From Halobacteriovorax sp. (lineage in GTDB: Bacteria; Bdellovibrionota; Bacteriovoracia; Bacteriovoracales; Bacteriovoracaceae), in the NCBI GenBank assembly GCA_002720865.1, contig PBIO01000011.1:62001-126000 (forward strand): DNA of 64,000 nucleotides. Direction: 5' to 3'. The position numbers and the translations under genes are program-made. The notes beneath the pieces are model-generated. The model saw only the letters and a list, made by a program, of their open reading frames with translations, made no database searches and was not told the DNA's origin. Positions within the stretch are counted from its first letter, which is position 1. The number at the start of each line of letters is the position of its first letter. Below are positions 1 to 8,807 of the stretch, piece by piece.

Positions 1-3000
1 ATCTATAGTTGCGTTCGTGCTGTAGGTATAAAGATTTCCAGCTGTAGTTAGGTCTTGCATAGTTCCATCAGTCGTTGACCCGGGAAGAGCAGAAACCGTA
101 TTTCCCCATAGTGTAATATTTGGCTTAGACCTAACGGTTGAAAGAAGAGAGCCACCACTAATGTCCACATAAAAAGACTTCCAAGCGGTCGCATCGAGAA
201 GATCACCTAGTCCCTTGCCATCTTTGAATCCTCGATGATTAGTAAACTTTACGTTACCCGTATCATCACATTCCCAGATAAAGACATCATTAGCATCAGT
301 CGCCGTCAATCCGGTACAACTACTAAGTTCAGGTACATCAACCTCTAAGTATTGAGCGCCATGGATACAGTCTCCTGATCCTGCACAAAGAGCGGCTCCT
401 CTCGTACCAGGGGAAGAGTTATTAATCCAATCATTCCAATCAGCAGTATTAGTGTAGAATTTTAAGTGTGTCGGCTCTAGCCAAGTATAGGTTCTAGCAA
501 CTGAAGTTGATTGATTTCCAGCATCGTCGCAGGCAATAACTCTAAGACCTTGGGTCGTATTATTCACTGTCTTAACAGGTATATTTACCGTCGTTCCCGG
601 TGTCCCTGTCCCATTACTACAGTCCGTTGGAACAGTACCATCTAAGCGGTAGCGGTATTCACTAAAATTTGTGTCTGTGGAAGCAGTAAAACTTGTATTA
701 AAAGCTGCTCCATAATAGCCAGTTGCCGTTCCTAAAGTAGGAGCAGTTGGATTTGTTTCATCAAAAGTTACGGTCGAAACATCTGTCGTGGCCGTAATTT
801 GAGTGGAGCTATTTCCAGCAGCATCATTAAAGTCAATTGTAAAAGTTAAAATGGCCTCAGAGTCCCCTGCTTGCATGGTATAAGTTGCATTGTAGTTCGG
901 AGCCGTTCCACCAATCGTTGCCGCATTTCCATCAATTGTGACTACAGGATTGGCCAATAAAGTTTCACTAACCGTGAAGTTTAAAGTCACAATATCTCCA
1001 ACTTTTGCCGCATCTGTATTAAAAGAATTATTACTAGCGATTGTAACTGGTGACGCTGTCGGGGCCGTCTCATCAAAGATAACTGCTGAGGCATCGGTAG
1101 TTGCAGTAATTTGAGAAGCATTATTTCCAGCTGAATCTTGAAAATCGACCGTAAAGCCAAGAGTTCCCTCCGTATCTCCGGCCTGCATAGTATAACTCCC
1201 TGTCCATACAAGTGGTCCACCAGAAATTGTCGCTGCATTTCCGTCAATAGTTACAGTGGGACTTCCTAACAACGCTTCGTTCACAGTAAATGAAACTGTA
1301 ACAGTATCACCAACTTTTGCTTTAGTTGTATCAATATTATTTGAAGAAATAGTTACCGGCGATGCCGTAGGGTTTGTTTGATCAACAGTATAAGTCTCAT
1401 CTGAAGTATGAGTATTTGAACTTAAAACATTTCCTGCAGCGTCTTGGATTGTACTATTTAAATCCGCTAGGTCTAGTCCTACGGTTCCGTCTGTGGAGGT
1501 TGTATTAACAGTTACTGTCCTTGTCGCTCCAGACCCTGCAACACCAGAAACAGAGGGCGATCCACTTCCTGATAAAGAAACTGAAAAATCCCCGGCTACA
1601 ACAGTCGCAACAGACTCATCAAAGGTAACAGTAAAATCAACGGAGTTTCCATTTGTAGGAGAAGTATTTGTTCTATTGATTGTCGATATAGTTGGAGCAG
1701 TATTATCAATCACAATAGCTTGATTATCAGAAATTGAATTAGCCGCCCCTGGTGAAGCAAGAGTTAAGGTTGCATTATTACCAGTGGCATCTTGAATAGT
1801 TCCTGCATTTAAAACTAATGAGTTTGTAGCTGCATAATCTAGATCCGCACTATCTTGACCGCCCACAACGGTGTACTGAAATGTTAATGTATCTGTCCCT
1901 GAACCAGATGAATAGTTAACAGCATAGTCCGTTGAAAAATCTAAGGTGATTTGCGGCGACCCGGTCACGATAACGGCTTCATTAAAAATAACTCTAATAT
2001 CTATGACCTCAGATGATTTATAGGATCCGTCACCTTTAGTACTATTAACTTCACTAACTGTGGGTCCCGACGAATCAACCGTCCAAGTTTGATCAGAGGT
2101 ATGCGTATTAGGACTTATGACATTGGTCGCTGTATCAGCAATAGAATTATTTGCATCACTTAAGTCTAAACCGATATCTCCATCCACTCCTGTAGTATCA
2201 ACTGTGACAGTCCAAGTTGTTGGTCCCCCAGATACTCCAGAAACAGAAGGTGACCCGGTACCAGTATTTGTAACCGTAAAGTCCCCGGCGATAACAGACC
2301 CAACGGCCTCTGAGAAAGTAACATCAAACTCTACAGAAGTTGCACCAGTTGGATTAACAGCCGGAGTGCTACCTCTATTAATTGTAGAGACCGAAGGTGC
2401 AGTTGTTTCGATAACAATATTTTGATTATCAGATATTGAATTTACAGCATTTGGAGTAGCTAAAGTTAAAATAGCAGCATTATCTGCTAGATCATTTATA
2501 GTCCCACCATTAAGGACGAGAGAATTAGTGGCCACATAATCTAAATCAGCATTAGCCTCTCCACTGCCTACTGTGTATTGAAAAGTTAATGTATTTGACC
2601 CCGTTCCTGAAGAATAATTTACAACAGCATCAGCTCCGCCAGTTTCTAAGGTAATCTGAGGAGTTCCTGTGACATCGACTAACTCACTAAATTCAACAAG
2701 AACATCTATCACCTGTCCAAGTCCATATGTTCCATTTGCTTTAGTTGATCTTACCTGTGAGACAGAAGCTGCGGTCTCATCAAAAGTAACAGAAGATCCG
2801 TCCGTGACAGTGGTTTGCTGAGTTCCCGCGTTTCCAGAAGCATCAGTAAAATCTAAAGTAAAACTTAACACCCCTTCAGTATCTCCAGCTTGCATTGTGT
2901 AAGTTGCCTGATAATTCGGGTGGGCGTTTGCAATGGATGTTGCATTCCCATCAATTGTAACCGTAGGGCTTCCAAGCAGCGCCTCATTTACAGTAAAGCT

Positions 3001-4857
3001 TAAGGTAACAACATCACCGACTCTCGCCATTGTGGTGGTTGCATTATTAGAAACAATAGATCTAAAGGTTGTACTTGGCGCAGCTTCATCAAAGGTTACA
3101 GATGAAGCATTAGTAACCGCTGTCACTTGGGTTGCAGAATTTCCAACGGCATCAGTAAAGTCGAGAGTAAATCCAAGAGATGCTTCTGTATCCCCTGATT
3201 GCATTGTATAAGTGGCCTGATAGTTGGGGTGAGTACCGCCAATGGTTGCAGCATTACCGTCGATTGTTACGGTTGGACTTCCAGTTAAGGCCTCATTTAC
3301 AGTAAAGCTTACGGTAACCACATCACCAACTTTGGCCCTACTTGTATTTAAATTATTAGAAAGTATTCCAACAAACGAAGCCGTTGGAGCAGTTTCATCA
3401 AAAACAACTGAAGAACCGTCGGTAACGGCCGTTACTTGAGTGGCTGTATTTCCGGCCGCATCAGTAAAGTCGAGGGTAAAACCTAGTACCCCTTCTGTAT
3501 CACCTGCCTGTAAAGTATAGGTTGCTGTATAGGTAGGATGAGATCCACCGATCGTGGCACTATTGCCATCAATCGTGACCGTGGGACTTCCCGTTAACGT
3601 TTCACTTAAAGTAAAACTTAGAGTTACAATATCGCCAACTTTAGCCAAGGTTGAAGTTGAATTACTTGAATAAATAGAAACTGAACTCGCCGTAGGTGCG
3701 ACATTATCATAAGTATTAATAAGTGAGTTTGAAACTAAGTTTGGATCTGAGTCACTAATAGCAAGTGCGCCGCCGGCATTAAAAGTCACAGTAACAGAGG
3801 TCGCTGGTCCTGCTGTTGGAGTAATATCAACAGAGTAAGAAGCTGAAGTATATTGAACCAGGTTTCCTGCAGAGCCACTCACAACGGTAAAGTCACCGAG
3901 AGCAACGCCGCTTACATTTTCAGAGAACGAAGCACTTACAGTATAAGGGCTACTATTATGAAAAGAGCTCTCTGTGGTTGTCAGAGTCACTGTAGGTTGA
4001 GTGACAGAAACACTTGATGGTTTTAAATAAAGTGAAACCTCAGTTGTATCTGAAAAGATTTTCACATCACTGGCAGATTGATTAGTAACAGCGCTAGCTA
4101 TACCGTTTGCAAAAGTATAACTATCTCCAAGAGCAGTACAAGTTGAATTTGTATGAACTTCAATAATCGTTGTAAACAAACTAGTGGCAATACTACTTCC
4201 ACCAGTTGGAAGAAGAAGTGAAGTTGAAGTATTCCCATTCCCCGTTGCTCCATCAGCAATACAAACTTCAAGCCCCGTGCTCGTGGCATTGCTCGCTGTA
4301 GAGTCTGGTCCATCTAGTTGAGGAAGTTTAATTTTATAGGAGCCGGCAGGTCCAACTACGCCAGAGCAATTATCAGTACCGGCGGTTACACTTGCTAGCG
4401 AATTACATGACGTTATTCTTAAGGCCTTAAATTGAGAAGAGGCTCTATAGATTGAAGCTGCAAAGTCCACGTCGTCACAGCGGCTATCGTTCATCAAAAG
4501 AGCAAGAGTTCCGTCCCCTCCTTCAAGATTCATAGAAGTTTTACCGCAGCGAACGGGGCCCGTCATTTTCGATCCACCTTTCCAGCCCACGGCCCAAAAA
4601 GTCCAAGTTCCATTTTCAAGTTCTAAAGTCGAATGGCCGTTATAAGCATGATAGGTATAAGCAAGATCTTTTGAAGCCTCATGGGCATAAATCATTAGGC
4701 CACCGGGAAGGACTGAATTTAAATCTCCAATAGCTGCTGATAAAACGGTTAATGAGTTTTCTTTTTTCTTCTCTCTCTTTCCGCCGCAGGAATTCAAACT
4801 CGCAAGTAGCAAGGCTCCTAAAAGAAAAATAAATTTACTTGTTTTTAATCTCAGCAT
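1..4857 (-). CDS. Giant Ig-like repeat surface lipoprotein (partial, C-terminus outside window)
   Basis: The reading frame is open from the ATG at 4857 to the window edge, at least 1619 codons, so the C-terminus is missing. Residues 1-24 form a lipoprotein signal with lipobox LNSC and Cys24, followed by a Lys/Glu-rich stretch. Residues ~25-310 are a unique Cys-containing region. Residues ~310-1365 are Ig-like beta domains of three kinds in the order C-A-A-A-B-C-B-C-A-A. Kind A (~100 residues) carries SPTVTIDGNAATIGG and a DFTDAAGN-like core, kind B carries AVVNYSSG and ADLDY, and kind C carries VTFSEAV and DGxxGLDL. Residues ~1365-1455 resemble the chitobiase C-terminal Ig-like domain (YRYRLDG). 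A further Cys-bearing region follows to the edge. It is probably a surface adhesin or fibre; no enzymatic motif is visible. The architecture is clear and the function is inferred. Confidence 0.85.
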   Translation of the reverse strand, partial: MLRLKTSKFIFLLGALLLASLNSCGGKREKKKENSLTVLSAAIGDLNSVLPGGLMIYAHEASKDLAYTYHAYNGHSTLELENGTWTFWAVGWKGGSKMTGPVRCGKTSMNLEGGDGTLALLMNDSRCDDVDFAASIYRASSQFKALRITSCNSLASVTAGTDNCSGVVGPAGSYKIKLPQLDGPDSTASNATSTGLEVCIADGATGNGNTSTSLLLPTGGSSIATSLFTTIIEVHTNSTCTALGDSYTFANGIASAVTNQSASDVKIFSDTTEVSLYLKPSSVSVTQPTVTLTTTESSFHNSSPYTVSASFSENVSGVALGDFTVVSGSAGNLVQYTSASYSVDITPTAGPATSVTVTFNAGGALAISDSDPNLVSNSLINTYDNVAPTASSVSIYSSNSTSTLAKVGDIVTLSFTLSETLTGSPTVTIDGNSATIGGSHPTYTATYTLQAGDTEGVLGFTLDFTDAAGNTATQVTAVTDGSSVVFDETAPTASFVGILSNNLNTSRAKVGDVVTVSFTVNEALTGSPTVTIDGNAATIGGTHPNYQATYTMQSGDTEASLGFTLDFTDAVGNSATQVTAVTNASSVTFDEAAPSTTFRSIVSNNATTTMARVGDVVTLSFTVNEALLGSPTVTIDGNATSIANAHPNYQATYTMQAGDTEGVLSFTLDFTDASGNAGTQQTTVTDGSSVTFDETAASVSQVRSTKANGTYGLGQVIDVLVEFSELVDVTGTPQITLETGGADAVVNYSSGTGSNTLTFQYTVGSGEANADLDYVATNSLVLNGGTINDLADNAAILTLATPNAVNSISDNQNIVIETTAPSVSTINRGSTPAVNPTGATSVEFDVTFSEAVGSVIAGDFTVTNTGTGSPSVSGVSGGPTTWTVTVDTTGVDGDIGLDLSDANNSIADTATNVISPNTHTSDQTWTVDSSGPTVSEVNSTKGDGSYKSSEVIDIRVIFNEAVIVTGSPQITLDFSTDYAVNYSSGSGTDTLTFQYTVVGGQDSADLDYAATNSLVLNAGTIQDATGNNATLTLASPGAANSISDNQAIVIDNTAPTISTINRTNTSPTNGNSVDFTVTFDESVATVVAGDFSVSLSGSGSPSVSGVAGSGATRTVTVNTTSTDGTVGLDLADLNSTIQDAAGNVLSSNTHTSDETYTVDQTNPTASPVTISSNNIDTTKAKVGDTVTVSFTVNEALLGSPTVTIDGNAATISGGPLVWTGSYTMQAGDTEGTLGFTVDFQDSAGNNASQITATTDASAVIFDETAPTASPVTIASNNSFNTDAAKVGDIVTLNFTVSETLLANPVVTIDGNAATIGGTAPNYNATYTMQAGDSEAILTFTIDFNDAAGNSSTQITATTDVSTVTFDETNPTAPTLGTATGYYGAAFNTSFTASTDTNFSEYRYRLDGTVPTDCSNGTGTPGTTVNIPVKTVNNTTQGLRVIACDDAGNQSTSVARTYTWLEPTHLKFYTNTADWNDWINNSSPGTRGAALCAGSGDCIHGAQYLEVDVPELSSCTGLTATDANDVFIWECDDTGNVKFTNHRGFKDGKGLGDLLDATAWKSFYVDISGGSLLSTVRSKPNITLWGNTVSALPGSTTDGTMQDLTTAGNLYTYSTNATID

Positions 4858-5074
4858 TTATACCGGTATCCCTAGAAGCTTATCGGTTAAAAACCTAATA
4901 ATTTGAGTAATTTAGAGTTTAAATCTGAGATGAATTTGAGCCTAGGAGAACCTCAAAGGACAATAATTTTAGTGGGATAGGCTAGCTGCTAAAAAGCTCT
5001 TAAAAATAATATGACAAGTAATTTGGTCGGTTTTAGGAATTTAGGGCCAACTATGAAGTTGACCCTTTACTTAA

Positions 5075-6205
5075 CTATTTAGTTTTAATCTTTTCTTCAA
5101 AGCTTGTCTTAAGCTCCCCTTTAATTGGGGTAATTAGGTCTTTGCTGGTATCCATTTTAAGTTCGATACTAACAAGGTACTTCTTACCTTCCTTAGGAAG
5201 ATCAGAAAACTTTTCAGCTTTTAAATGAAGTTTTGATTTTCCATTTACATCGGTGATGTCAAAATCTTCTGCCTTTAATTTCTTTTCGATGACTTTATGC
5301 CTACCTATTCCAATAAAGCCTTTTTTAATAATCTTCATTGAGACAGAAATCATTTTTTTATTCCTAATCTTTCCGACAATAAAGCTAATTCCTTTCGTGC
5401 TTAATTTTACACTCTTAATTCCTTTAGTAACTGGAGCTAGAAATGTTTCCTTATCAACAACCTTCGCTGAAATTTTTCCTTTAACGGTAATGTCCTCATC
5501 ACCAGCGTCGTCAATTTCGATATTCGATTTAGCGAACATTAAGGCTGATTTACTCGCCTTATTAACAGCAGAGATTTTAATATTTCCGCTTTGCTCTAGC
5601 TCTAAAATAACAAGAAACTTTGGTTCACTAACATCTAAAGATTTAAACCCTAGATCAACAATTGCGTTAACCTTTCTCTTTACAATATAAGGCTCGGCAA
5701 CAGTCTGAGTACAGGCATATGTTTCAGTGGTGTAAGTTGTCTCGTCGTGACATTCATAAACTTCGTATGATTCCTGAGGACAGACTTGCCTTCCTGGAGT
5801 TGTATGACAAACTCTTTGACCTGGTTTGTTTTCGCAAATTTGATGCCCTGGTAAATCACGGCAAACTTCTTGCCCAGAGTGATTTGTTCGGCACTGAGTT
5901 CTTCCCGGCTGCCAATGACACTCTCTTCCTCCCCCTTCAGTTCGGCAAACTTCTTCACCAGCTTCCCAGTGACAAGGACCTTGCCTATAGTGAGTCTCAT
6001 AGCCACAAACTTCTTCTGTATGTGGGATTTGTCTTGTACAAGTCGTATCCACTTCTCGGTAATTGTAACGAGTTTCGTTTTTAATAATATCTAAACTCAA
6101 ACTCTCTGAGCTTTGACCATAGTAATTAAGTTCTAGTTTTGATTCTGCTTTTAAATTGATGCTGAAAAATAAGACCGCACAGCAAACGAACAAGTAAGTT
6201 TTCAT
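5075..6205 (-). CDS. Secreted protein with a cysteine-periodic repeat domain
   Basis: This is a 376-residue protein of unknown function. I chose the ATG at 6205, not an in-frame upstream one at 6280, because GGGGAAG lies just before it and it opens a clean signal peptide (MKTYLFVCCAVLFFSINLKA). Residues ~55-170 hold 12 cysteines, eight of the intervals being 9-10 residues, in units such as CHWEAGEEVC, CHWQPGRTQC, CRDLPGHQIC, CENKPGQRVC and CHTTPGRQVC (C-x4-G-x3-C). The C-terminal ~200 residues have no cysteine and look beta-rich with many lysines. The repeat suggests a disulfide-stabilised or metal-binding exported module. I recognise no named domain. It stands alone on its strand, about 190 bases from the next gene. 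Confidence 0.8.
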   Translation of the reverse strand: MKTYLFVCCAVLFFSINLKAESKLELNYYGQSSESLSLDIIKNETRYNYREVDTTCTRQIPHTEEVCGYETHYRQGPCHWEAGEEVCRTEGGGRECHWQPGRTQCRTNHSGQEVCRDLPGHQICENKPGQRVCHTTPGRQVCPQESYEVYECHDETTYTTETYACTQTVAEPYIVKRKVNAIVDLGFKSLDVSEPKFLVILELEQSGNIKISAVNKASKSALMFAKSNIEIDDAGDEDITVKGKISAKVVDKETFLAPVTKGIKSVKLSTKGISFIVGKIRNKKMISVSMKIIKKGFIGIGRHKVIEKKLKAEDFDITDVNGKSKLHLKAEKFSDLPKEGKKYLVSIELKMDTSKDLITPIKGELKTSFEEKIKTK

Positions 6206-6396
6206 TTTTTCTTCCCCATAGAAAATTATTAATGGGAAGCTAGTTGCAACTAAAGTGCCGGCCCAGATTTTATTGACCACGCGTCAAGAGATTAAAAAGA
6301 AAAGGATCTTTTTTTGGCCACTAAAAGCAAATTGAAACTGGTATCAGAATGACCGAGCAAAACGGTCCCATATTGACAGGTATACTCACTGCATCA

Positions 6397-7593
6397 CTAG
6401 AAAGAGAATCCCGTAGAAAATTTAAGCTCTCTATTTGAAGACTCATTTGAAACTGTTGAGTAATCAATAAAGACTCGATCAAAAATCTTCATGACTTTAT
6501 CTGTAAACTTATAGCCTACACCAAAACTAAAAGAGCTATGAGAATCCGCGGCCGTATTGTTCCACTTTTGAAGAAGGTAGCCTACTTCTGCGTAAAGATT
6601 GGCATTGAAGTTTAAATTTAAATAAAGCCCAAGTTCGTAGACGATAAAAGTTTCTTCTAAAGAGGTTCCTGAAAAAATCTTAAGGGACTTAAGACCAAAC
6701 TGTCCTCGCATTCCTATTTTTGAATTAAAATCTTTTCTTGGTGTCCAGCTTAACCCCATCGTCACCAAAGAATCAAAATCGTCTGCAACCTGTATAAAGT
6801 CAAAACTAAAGGCCGCAAGCTTTGCTGGGTTTGAGGTATAGGGCGATTCATCATCACTGGATTCACTCTCCTCTTCTTCGTCACTATCAGAATCCGCACT
6901 GCTCTTTTCTAGCTTTTCTGTTTTCTTCTCCACTTCTTCATTAAGCTCATCTAAGTCTTCATCAAGGTCATCGTCTAAGCCTTCGCTTAAGTCTTGATCT
7001 AAGTCCGACTTAACCAGAGCCTCGTCTACGGTATCGCTCTCATTAAATTTTGAAAGCTCATCTAATTCACTTTCAATAATAGATTTTGAAGCCACTGGCT
7101 TTGGCGGTGTAATCTTTGGGATCGGTTTTGGTTTTACCGTTGAGGCAGCCTTAACGGCGCTTAGTTTCTTGACGAGTTTTTTGGTTTTATAAGTTTTTCT
7201 TCTGTATGGTTTACGACTTACTTTAATTTTAAGACGTTCTTTTGAAACTCTAAGTTTTGATAAGTCTTTTTTTAAACGTCTTACTTCAGAGCTACGATTG
7301 AACTTTGTTGTGGTTACCTTACATTTATATTGAAGCTTACATGTAGTTGTTCGAGGAGCACTTTTCTTACAAGACCAAGTACTGATGGCCTTAGGCATAT
7401 AGAAGCCTCGGCAATAGGCCGTTGACCTGGCCATCTTAAGTTCGGCTCTTTTTTGAAGTCCTTTCATAGCCTTTGAATTTCCAGAAATAGAAATATTAAA
7501 AGGCTTGCGATTTATCTTTGCGTAAGAGCTCCACGAAAAGAAACTTAGGCTTAAAAAAACTAATACAAGAATGCTCTGCAACGAATTCCCCAT
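6397..7593 (-). CDS. Secreted beta-barrel-like protein with acidic linker
   Basis: This 398-residue protein has a hydrophobic signal segment ending near SSYA (residue ~25) and a basic Cys-containing region (~30-150) with KTYKTKK-type stretches. A very acidic linker (~170-255) follows, with runs of Asp, Glu and Ser. The C-terminal ~140 residues alternate polar and aromatic residues and end in Phe (STGFSF), the usual C-terminal signature of outer-membrane barrels. The likely role is an outer-membrane porin-like anchor with a periplasmic arm, which is inference. The start is uncertain. ATG 7593 has no Shine-Dalgarno, while the TTG at 7581 follows GGGGAATTCG, a context shared with the gene starting near 38969. 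Confidence 0.75.
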   Translation of the reverse strand: MGNSLQSILVLVFLSLSFFSWSSYAKINRKPFNISISGNSKAMKGLQKRAELKMARSTAYCRGFYMPKAISTWSCKKSAPRTTTCKLQYKCKVTTTKFNRSSEVRRLKKDLSKLRVSKERLKIKVSRKPYRRKTYKTKKLVKKLSAVKAASTVKPKPIPKITPPKPVASKSIIESELDELSKFNESDTVDEALVKSDLDQDLSEGLDDDLDEDLDELNEEVEKKTEKLEKSSADSDSDEEEESESSDDESPYTSNPAKLAAFSFDFIQVADDFDSLVTMGLSWTPRKDFNSKIGMRGQFGLKSLKIFSGTSLEETFIVYELGLYLNLNFNANLYAEVGYLLQKWNNTAADSHSSFSFGVGYKFTDKVMKIFDRVFIDYSTVSNESSNRELKFSTGFSF

Positions 7594-7708
7594 AAATTAA
7601 ATGCTTACATATAGTTTAACTTTAAAAATTGGCGTGGGGCAAATGCCAAAACAGCAAAGCTTTGGTAATAATGCTCATAGTTTTAACGACAAGGACGCAG
7701 GGCGACAT

Positions 7709-8782
7709 ATGAGTATTGTAAAGATTCATCCAGAAGTTAAAGAAGTTCTCTCAAAATTTGAGCTTCCAGAGGAAGTTGGCTTTGGGAAAGTAATGGCTCC
7801 AATTATGATTGAAGCTGACTATGCAAACGGAAAATGGGGTCCCATTGAACTAAAACCTTATGGTCCTATAACCTTAGACCCAACGGCCAAGGTACTTCAT
7901 TATGCTCAAGAAATCTTTGAAGGATTAAAAGCCTATAAAACTGACGGACAAGGTCCTTTCCTTTTTCGTCCAGATGAAAACGCCAAACGTTTTAATTCAT
8001 CTGCCGTTAGAATGGCCATGCCAGAGCTACCGATTGAATCTTTTGTTGAAAGCTGCAAGGTCATTACCTCCTATTGTTCCGAATTTATTCCTCCAAATAC
8101 TGGAGAGACTTTATATATTCGCCCCTATATGTTTGCCACTGAAGAAAGTCTTGGAATTAAGCCAAGTGAAAAATTTAAATTTCTAGTGATTGCTTCTCCA
8201 AGTGGAAATTATTTTAGTTCCGGCTCTGTTACCGTCGGTATTGAAAGAGATGCCGCTAGAGCAACTCCGGGAGGAATGGGAGCGGCTAAGACTGGCGGAA
8301 ATTACGCTGCTTCATTACTATCGGCGAATCAGGCCATTGCAAAAAACTGTCAGCAAATCCTTTGGTTAGATGCTGTTAGACATGAGCGAATTGAAGAGAT
8401 GAGCGGTATGAACTTTTTTGCGGTCATCGATGGAAAACTTGTTACTCCGGCGCTTACAGAAACAATTTTGGCCGGCATAACAAGAAAATCAATTATCGAA
8501 ATTGCAGCTGCTGAAGGCCTTGAAGTAGAAGAGAAAACCATGCTTATCGGTGATCTTATCGAAGATATTAAATCTGGAAAATGTTCTGAAGCATTTGCTT
8601 GCGGGACCGCTGCCATCATCACTCCAATCAATGCCCTTCAAGAGTCTGATGATACTCAATACAAGCTTACAAACCCTGAAGGACCGGTTGCCGCGAAGCT
8701 TAGAAAAACATTATTAGATGTACAGGAAGGACGTAAGGAAGGACCAAATGGATGGGTTGTTAAAATCAACCCACCCGTTTAA
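7709..8782 (+). CDS. ilvE: Branched-chain amino acid aminotransferase (BCAT, fold type IV)
   Basis: Transaminates Leu, Ile and Val with 2-oxoglutarate in the last step of their synthesis or the first of their breakdown; cytosolic, PLP-dependent. The 357-residue product matches the family's long form. Visible motifs are GQ/AQEIFEGLKAY near the N-terminus, YIRPYMFATEESLG, the PLP lysine in AAKTGGNYAASL (Lys194), MSGMNFF, and GTAAIITPI near the C-terminus. I chose the ATG at 7709 because the product then begins like other family members and has AGGG six bases upstream. In-frame upstream ATGs at 7601 and 7643 would add a non-conserved leader; 7643 has a fair GGGG before it. It is monocistronic, divergent from the barrel protein gene. 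Confidence 0.92.
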   Translation: MSIVKIHPEVKEVLSKFELPEEVGFGKVMAPIMIEADYANGKWGPIELKPYGPITLDPTAKVLHYAQEIFEGLKAYKTDGQGPFLFRPDENAKRFNSSAVRMAMPELPIESFVESCKVITSYCSEFIPPNTGETLYIRPYMFATEESLGIKPSEKFKFLVIASPSGNYFSSGSVTVGIERDAARATPGGMGAAKTGGNYAASLLSANQAIAKNCQQILWLDAVRHERIEEMSGMNFFAVIDGKLVTPALTETILAGITRKSIIEIAAAEGLEVEEKTMLIGDLIEDIKSGKCSEAFACGTAAIITPINALQESDDTQYKLTNPEGPVAAKLRKTLLDVQEGRKEGPNGWVVKINPPV

Positions 8783-8783
8783 T

Positions 8784-8799
8784 TAATGCTAGAGCATTA
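8784..8799. terminator. Possible small hairpin between convergent genes
   Basis: TAATGC-TAGA-GCATTA forms a six-base-pair hairpin just past the ilvE stop and before the stop of the convergent antiporter gene. It lacks a T-run on either side, so termination is only a suggestion from position. Confidence 0.25.
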
Positions 8800-8807
8800 G
8801 GCCTTCC

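Noticed and set aside
987-3439. Several open frames on either strand inside the Ig-repeat gene
   Set aside because: They are shadows of the repeated Ig-like domains: the same out-of-register peptide recurs in each unit, they have no ribosome sites, and the minus-strand main frame is open throughout with clear domain structure.
700-3720. Regular repeats as a possible CRISPR array
   Set aside because: Units are about 300 bases, diverged and coding; there are no short identical repeats with unique spacers and no cas genes.
5253-6094. Plus-strand frames opposite the Cys-rich gene
   Set aside because: They mirror the minus-strand gene, lack ribosome sites, and carry no signal or domain, whereas the minus strand has a signal peptide and periodic cysteines.
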